This document shows positions 6,795 to 9,756 of a stretch of 9,756 nucleotides of DNA, one piece after another. Every line of letters starts with the position of its first letter. Position 1 is the first letter of the stretch. The notes beneath the pieces were generated by a model, which saw nothing but the letters and a program-made list of their open reading frames with translations, was not told the origin of the DNA and searched no databases. The DNA comes from Finegoldia magna (GTDB lineage: Bacteria; Bacillota; Clostridia; Tissierellales; Peptoniphilaceae), in NCBI RefSeq assembly GCF_018371055.1, contig NZ_JAGYZD010000045.1, positions 1-9,756 on the forward strand, in the 5' to 3' direction. Position numbers and translations under genes: made by a program.

Positions 6795-8133
6795 AATCCA
6801 ATAAATATTTTAATTTATTTTTGTACACTTTTCTGTAAAATACAATAAACAAGCTAATTCCCTTACATATAACAAGTGAGGATATAATTACCCATATCCA
6901 CTCTATTCTCAAGTTATTATACATAACTAAAAGAGATAATGGAATTCTTATGAAATTAAATATAATTCCATTTATTGAAGGATACTTTGTTAATGAAATT
7001 CCATTAAAAAATCCTGTAGTAGCTATTTCTACACACATGAATATTTCTGAGATTGATAATATTCTTAAATACACTACCCCTATATTTAACGTATTAGGAT
7101 CATCTGGAATAAATAGCTTAAATAATTGAGGTGCAAAAGTAAATAAAAATATAGTAGTAAATATTCCTATACCAATACATATTTTCATTCCTTTTTTATA
7201 ACCTTCCATTACTCTAGAATAGTTTTTTGCTCCATTATTCTGAGCAATGAAAGTAGATAATGCAACACTCAATCCACCAACTGTTAACCAAGTTATAGAT
7301 TCTATTTGATTGCCTATTTTTTGTGCCGCTATAGCTTCTTTTCCCCAATGAGCTATAATAGCAGCCATTATTATAGAAAATGTCGCAAAAAGGCATTCTT
7401 GAAGAGCTATAGGAAATCCTAAATCAAAAAGTCTTTTTGCATAAATTAAATGCATTTTTTCCTTCAAATATTTAAAATATTCAAATCTAACTATCATAAA
7501 CATAATACATGCAGACATTTGAGCGATAAAAGTTGCAAGAGCAGCCCCTTTTATTCCCATTGGTTTTATAAATCCAAATCCAAATATCAAAACAGGGTCT
7601 AATACTATATTAATTCCCAATGCAATTGTGTTTATTATAAAAGGAATTTTGCTTTCCCCTTGGCCATTTAATATTCCAGTTAAAACTGGATTTATAAAGT
7701 TAAAAAATATTGAAGCCACAAAAAATCCGTAATATTCAAAAGCTAGTTTTGTAACAGATTCATCCAGATTAAAAAAATGTATTATTTGCACTTTAAATAA
7801 AACCATTAAGGAAATAAATACAAATCCAACTATTAAGGCAAATTTTATAGCATTAGATATGTATTTTTGTACAGAATCCATATCTTTTTTACCAATGCTA
7901 TCTGCTACAGATATTTGTACACCTACACTAAGCATCATACATATTGCATAACTTAACCATCCAAAAAACCCTACAGTTCCAGCTGCAGCCACTGATTCAA
8001 TAGATAGTCTTCCCAACCAAAATAAGTCCATCAAATTATAACTCATCTGAATAAAAGATGTTGCCATAATTGGTAATGATAAGCTTATTAATTCCTTATA
8101 AATATTACCTTCAGTAAGATTTCTAGTTTTCAA
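6793..8133 (-). CDS. MATE-family multidrug/toxin or metabolite efflux transporter, 446 aa
   Basis: This is a polytopic inner-membrane antiporter, expected to export organic or cationic compounds using a sodium or proton gradient. About twelve hydrophobic segments are seen in two homologous halves, roughly 15-215 and 235-435. Family features include NLMDLFWLGR in the first span (33-42, with Asp36 at a position often acidic in MATE proteins), and NGQGESK...GINIVLDPVLIFG (156-185) followed by GIKGAALATFIAQ (193-205). The length is normal for the family. The start is TTG: the sequence from there (MKTRNLTEGNIYKELISLSLP) reads like a standard MATE N-terminus, and the next methionine (residue 23) lies inside the first span. 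The Shine-Dalgarno AGAGG (8148-8144) overlaps the stop codon of the upstream Hsp33 gene, suggesting translational coupling. The substrate cannot be predicted. Confidence 0.93.
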   Translation of the reverse strand: MKTRNLTEGNIYKELISLSLPIMATSFIQMSYNLMDLFWLGRLSIESVAAAGTVGFFGWLSYAICMMLSVGVQISVADSIGKKDMDSVQKYISNAIKFALIVGFVFISLMVLFKVQIIHFFNLDESVTKLAFEYYGFFVASIFFNFINPVLTGILNGQGESKIPFIINTIALGINIVLDPVLIFGFGFIKPMGIKGAALATFIAQMSACIMFMIVRFEYFKYLKEKMHLIYAKRLFDLGFPIALQECLFATFSIIMAAIIAHWGKEAIAAQKIGNQIESITWLTVGGLSVALSTFIAQNNGAKNYSRVMEGYKKGMKICIGIGIFTTIFLFTFAPQLFKLFIPDDPNTLNIGVVYLRILSISEIFMCVEIATTGFFNGISLTKYPSINGIIFNFIRIPLSLLVMYNNLRIEWIWVIISSLVICKGISLFIVFYRKVYKNKLKYLLD

Positions 8134-8143
8134 TTAACACCAT

Positions 8144-8148
8144 CCTCT
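8144..8148 (-). promoter_or_regulatory. Shine-Dalgarno of the MATE gene overlapping the Hsp33 stop codon
   Basis: The minus-strand sequence TAGAGGATGG contains the hslO stop codon (TAG, 8149-8147) inside the AGAGG ribosome binding site. The TTG start follows after ten bases, slightly far, so re-initiation by ribosomes finishing hslO is likely to help. Confidence 0.55.
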
Positions 8149-9025
8149 ATATATTATCTCTTAATTCCATTAGGTCGTCTTTAGTAAAGTTGTATTTTTC
8201 ATGACAAAAATCACATACCAATTCAGCCTTGCCATCTTCTTCTATCAATTCATTCAATGTTTCTCTTCCCAATGAAATTAAAGATCTTTCAACTCTATCT
8301 CTATTGCAATCACATAGATATTTCACTTCTTTTTCGCCTAATAATTTTAAATCAAAGTCTGCAAAAAATTTATTTAACACGTCAAATGGATTTTCGTGTG
8401 TTACAAATAGAGAAGAAATTGGTGGGAATTTATTAATATCTTTTTCCAATTTATCAATTAATGATTCATCATATCCTGGTAATGCTTGAATAAATAAGCC
8501 TCCAGCACTTTTAATTGATAAATCAGTATCTACCAATACACCCAAAGCGACAACAGTTGGTCTTTGATCTGATTGATAGAAGTAATTGCTAAAATCTTCA
8601 GCTACTTCACCACTTACTAGACTAGTTTGACCTATGTAAGGTTCTTTTAATTTCAAATCTTTTATTACTGTAAGAAGACCATCATTACCTACAAAATTAC
8701 CAACGTCCAATTTTTTATTAGATTTTGGAGGTAAATCAACTTCTGGATGACTTACATAACTTTTTACCTCTCCTCTACCGTTTACTGTAGATATTAACAT
8801 TCCTCCATATCCGTTTCCTTGCAAATTTAATGTAATATTATGTTTGTCATTTTTTAATTCGTGACTCATAATTGAAGCCATTGTACTCAATCTTCCCAAT
8901 GCAGCAGATGCTGTTGCTGATGTATTATGAATATCTCTTACTGATTGTACTAACTCTGTAGAATCAACAATTATAAATCTAAATGATTCTGTGGAATCGG
9001 TAGCAATATATAATTTATTTATCAT
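8147..9025 (-). CDS. hslO: Hsp33 redox-regulated molecular chaperone, 292 aa
   Basis: Hsp33 is a cytoplasmic holdase chaperone that is inactive while reduced and zinc-bound. It unfolds and becomes active when oxidation (for example by hypochlorite, or peroxide with heat) forms disulfides among its four cysteines. Those cysteines are visible as CDC (Cys238, Cys240) and CDFC (Cys271, Cys274). The N-terminal domain carries the family stretch [14 protein letters not shown] (33-46). The length matches the family (about 290 aa). A longer frame opens at 9061, but its extra twelve residues are encoded by a hairpin-plus-T-run that looks like a terminator, and that ATG has no ribosome binding site. The ATG at 9025 has GGAGG just upstream and gives the usual N-terminus. 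The gene lies 51 bases after csp and 13 bases before MATE, in the same direction. For an anaerobe, this chaperone would serve during oxygen or host oxidant exposure (inference). Confidence 0.96.
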   Translation of the reverse strand: MINKLYIATDSTESFRFIIVDSTELVQSVRDIHNTSATASAALGRLSTMASIMSHELKNDKHNITLNLQGNGYGGMLISTVNGRGEVKSYVSHPEVDLPPKSNKKLDVGNFVGNDGLLTVIKDLKLKEPYIGQTSLVSGEVAEDFSNYFYQSDQRPTVVALGVLVDTDLSIKSAGGLFIQALPGYDESLIDKLEKDINKFPPISSLFVTHENPFDVLNKFFADFDLKLLGEKEVKYLCDCNRDRVERSLISLGRETLNELIEEDGKAELVCDFCHEKYNFTKDDLMELRDNI

Positions 9026-9029
9026 ATAA

Positions 9030-9034
9030 CCTCC
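9030..9034 (-). promoter_or_regulatory. Ribosome binding site that fixes the hslO start
   Basis: GGAGG on the minus strand lies four bases before the ATG at 9025-9023, directly after the T-run of the hairpin. The csp gene has the same GGAGG with the same four-base spacing, which supports this start over the ATG at 9061. Confidence 0.85.
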
Positions 9035-9038
9035 AAAT

Positions 9039-9058
9039 AAAAAACCCCTAGAAAGGGG
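9039..9058 (-). terminator. Compact terminator-like hairpin between csp and hslO
   Basis: On the minus strand CCCCT (9058-9054) pairs with AGGGG (9049-9045) around TTCT, followed by six T residues (9044-9039). The stem is short (5 bp) but GC-dense, so it could end most csp transcripts while letting some through. It may instead act as a 3' end stabiliser or a leader element for hslO. Confidence 0.65.
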
Positions 9059-9075
9059 CATATTAATAATATTTT

Positions 9076-9105
9076 ATTATAATTTTTTTACATTACAAGC
9101 TTGAA
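9076..9105 (-). promoter_or_regulatory. Possible internal promoter for hslO-MATE at the end of csp
   Basis: A perfect TATAAT (9081-9076) overlaps the csp stop codon, with a poor -35 (TTCAAG, 9105-9100) at 18 bases. An overlapping alternative pairs TTGTAA (9098-9093) with TAAAAT (9076-9071) at 16 bases. Either would start transcription just before the hairpin. The region is nearly pure A/T, so this is weak evidence. Confidence 0.33.
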
Positions 9106-9280
9106 GACCTCTAGGTCCTTCGGCAATATCAAATTCAACTTCTTGATTTTCGTCTAATTTTCTATACTCGCCGTTATCTTCTAATGCAGTATAATGAACA
9201 AATACATCTCCTTGATCTTCTGTTGAGATAAATCCGAAGCCTTTTGTTGCATTAAACCATTTTACAGTTCCTTTTGTCAT
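9077..9280 (-). CDS. Cold-shock domain protein (CspA family), 67 aa
   Basis: This small cytoplasmic OB-fold protein binds single-stranded RNA and DNA. Relatives act as RNA chaperones that melt secondary structure, and some act as transcription antiterminators. Both RNA-binding motifs are visible: KGFGFI (13-18, RNP1) and VFVHY (26-30, RNP2, with Tyr in place of the commoner Phe). The start ([18 protein letters not shown]) and length are typical, and no extra domain is present. The ATG follows GGAGG (9285-9289) by four bases. A well-formed promoter lies about 40 bases upstream. The leader is only about 35 nucleotides, unlike the long cold-responsive leader of E. coli cspA, so the gene may be constitutive or growth-regulated (inference). 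A terminator-like hairpin follows before hslO. Confidence 0.97.
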   Translation of the reverse strand: MTKGTVKWFNATKGFGFISTEDQGDVFVHYTALEDNGEYRKLDENQEVEFDIAEGPRGLQACNVKKL

Positions 9281-9321
9281 ATTTCCTCCAATAATTTAGC
9301 GTAGTTTTCATTTACTATACT

Positions 9322-9350
9322 AATATAACATACAAAATAAAAATATACAA
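9322..9350 (-). promoter_or_regulatory. Promoter of the cold-shock gene
   Basis: On the minus strand TTGTAT (9350-9345) and TATATT (9327-9322) are spaced by exactly 17 bases, with a TGn extension (9330-9328) before the -10 box. The predicted start near 9315 gives a leader of about 35 bases. Confidence 0.65.
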
Positions 9351-9368
9351 CGAAATAATTGTCATAAC

Positions 9369-9756
9369 CTAATTACATATAAATAATGCACGTTGTGTAT
9401 AATCCTCTAGAGATTTTCCTGTATCAAAATCTATTATTTTAACAGTATTAAATCCACTGTTGTACAACATAAATCTTAGTGCATCCAAACTATAAACTTT
9501 TTCTGTTTGAGTTTCCCTAATCCTTTGATAAGAATTATCCTGATTTTTCACAAAAAAGTCAATATAAAAATCTATCAAATTATCTTCTTCATAATATTGA
9601 TTAACCCAAGTATAAAAAATATCCTCATATTCATACACAAAGTGATTGTTACCCATTACTTCTATTAGCTTATAAGGAGTGTTTACATCAAACATAAACA
9701 CTCCTTTACAATTTTCATTAATATTTGAGAACAAATTCTGTAATTTTTCTGAGTAT
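9369..9756 (-). CDS. Class I SAM-dependent methyltransferase-like protein, C-terminal fragment (cut by window edge)
   Basis: The frame is open through the right edge of the window, with no stop and no credible start, so this is the 3' part of a longer gene. The frame can be drawn from a TTG at 9734, but the codons upstream (YSEKLQN) continue the same protein, so that is not the true start. The visible part holds a strand-turn pattern GVFMFDVNTPYKL, then NHFVYEYEDIFYTW, an acidic beta-rich stretch, RIRETQTEKVYSLDALRFML, a glycine-containing turn (NSGF) and a final strand ending at ALFICN. This is the usual second half of small Methyltransf_25/11-type enzymes, in which 'GG-x-F-I-F-D-x-N-T' is the fourth strand region. 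The SAM-binding glycine motif lies outside the window. Substrate unknown. I see no terminator before csp, so read-through into csp is possible. Confidence 0.75.
   Translation of the reverse strand, partial: YSEKLQNLFSNINENCKGVFMFDVNTPYKLIEVMGNNHFVYEYEDIFYTWVNQYYEEDNLIDFYIDFFVKNQDNSYQRIRETQTEKVYSLDALRFMLYNSGFNTVKIIDFDTGKSLEDYTQRALFICN

Noticed and set aside
8123..8143. Six-codon mini-ORF (MVLIEN) from the ATG at 8143 overlapping the MATE start in another frame
   Set aside because: Its ATG directly abuts the Shine-Dalgarno with no spacing, so it is unlikely to be used; the MATE N-terminus fits the TTG frame.
8229..8489. Plus-strand frame of 86 codons opposite hslO
   Set aside because: Antisense to the Hsp33 C-terminal half including its cysteine motifs; no supporting signal.
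9281..9368. Long thermosensing leader or riboswitch upstream of csp
   Set aside because: The predicted leader is only about 35 bases and shows no notable stem.
1..9756. Mobile element, CRISPR array, tRNA or phage material
   Set aside because: No transposase or integrase, no regularly spaced repeats, no cloverleaf and no abrupt composition change are visible; the genes are typical chromosomal ones.

Overview
The window looks like ordinary chromosome from an AT-rich, low-GC Gram-positive anaerobe. Pointers are the strong purine-rich Shine-Dalgarno sites, U-tracted intrinsic terminators, A/T-ending codons, a pyruvate phosphate dikinase paired with its clostridial-type regulator, an Ldt-fm-like L,D-transpeptidase and a FemAB-type transferase. 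My best guess is a Peptoniphilaceae/Tissierellia relative such as Finegoldia. That is inference from gene content and style, not from a search.

Layout. The left edge (1-238, minus) holds the start of a DprA-like gene, cut by the window. Upstream of it, also on minus, is a membrane-anchored L,D-transpeptidase (332-1741, TTG start) with a terminator directly after its stop codon. A 206-bp divergent spacer (1742-1947) separates it from a plus-strand operon of the PPDK regulatory kinase/phosphorylase (1948-2766) and pyruvate, phosphate dikinase (2782-5412), closed by a terminator. A FemA/FemX-type transferase follows (5523-6752, plus) with its own extended -10 promoter. It converges on a MATE transporter (6793-8133, minus), and the two share a bidirectional terminator. 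The right third is all minus strand and reads from the right edge inward: a methyltransferase C-terminus (cut by the window), a cold-shock protein, Hsp33 and the MATE transporter.

How the genes work together. The regulator and PPDK form one control unit: the regulator modifies a threonine two residues before the PPDK catalytic histidine, and that threonine is present (Thr453/His455). The L,D-transpeptidase and the FemAB-like protein both act on peptidoglycan cross-links but are separate transcription units about 3.8 kb apart. In the csp-hslO-MATE run, Hsp33 and MATE appear translationally coupled. A small terminator-like hairpin sits between csp and hslO, so expression of hslO-MATE may depend on read-through or on an internal promoter.

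No gene-free stretch exceeds 300 bases. I see no tRNA, rRNA, CRISPR array, insertion sequence, attachment site or riboswitch. I do not see a clearly novel system; the most interesting point is regulatory, at the csp/hslO junction.
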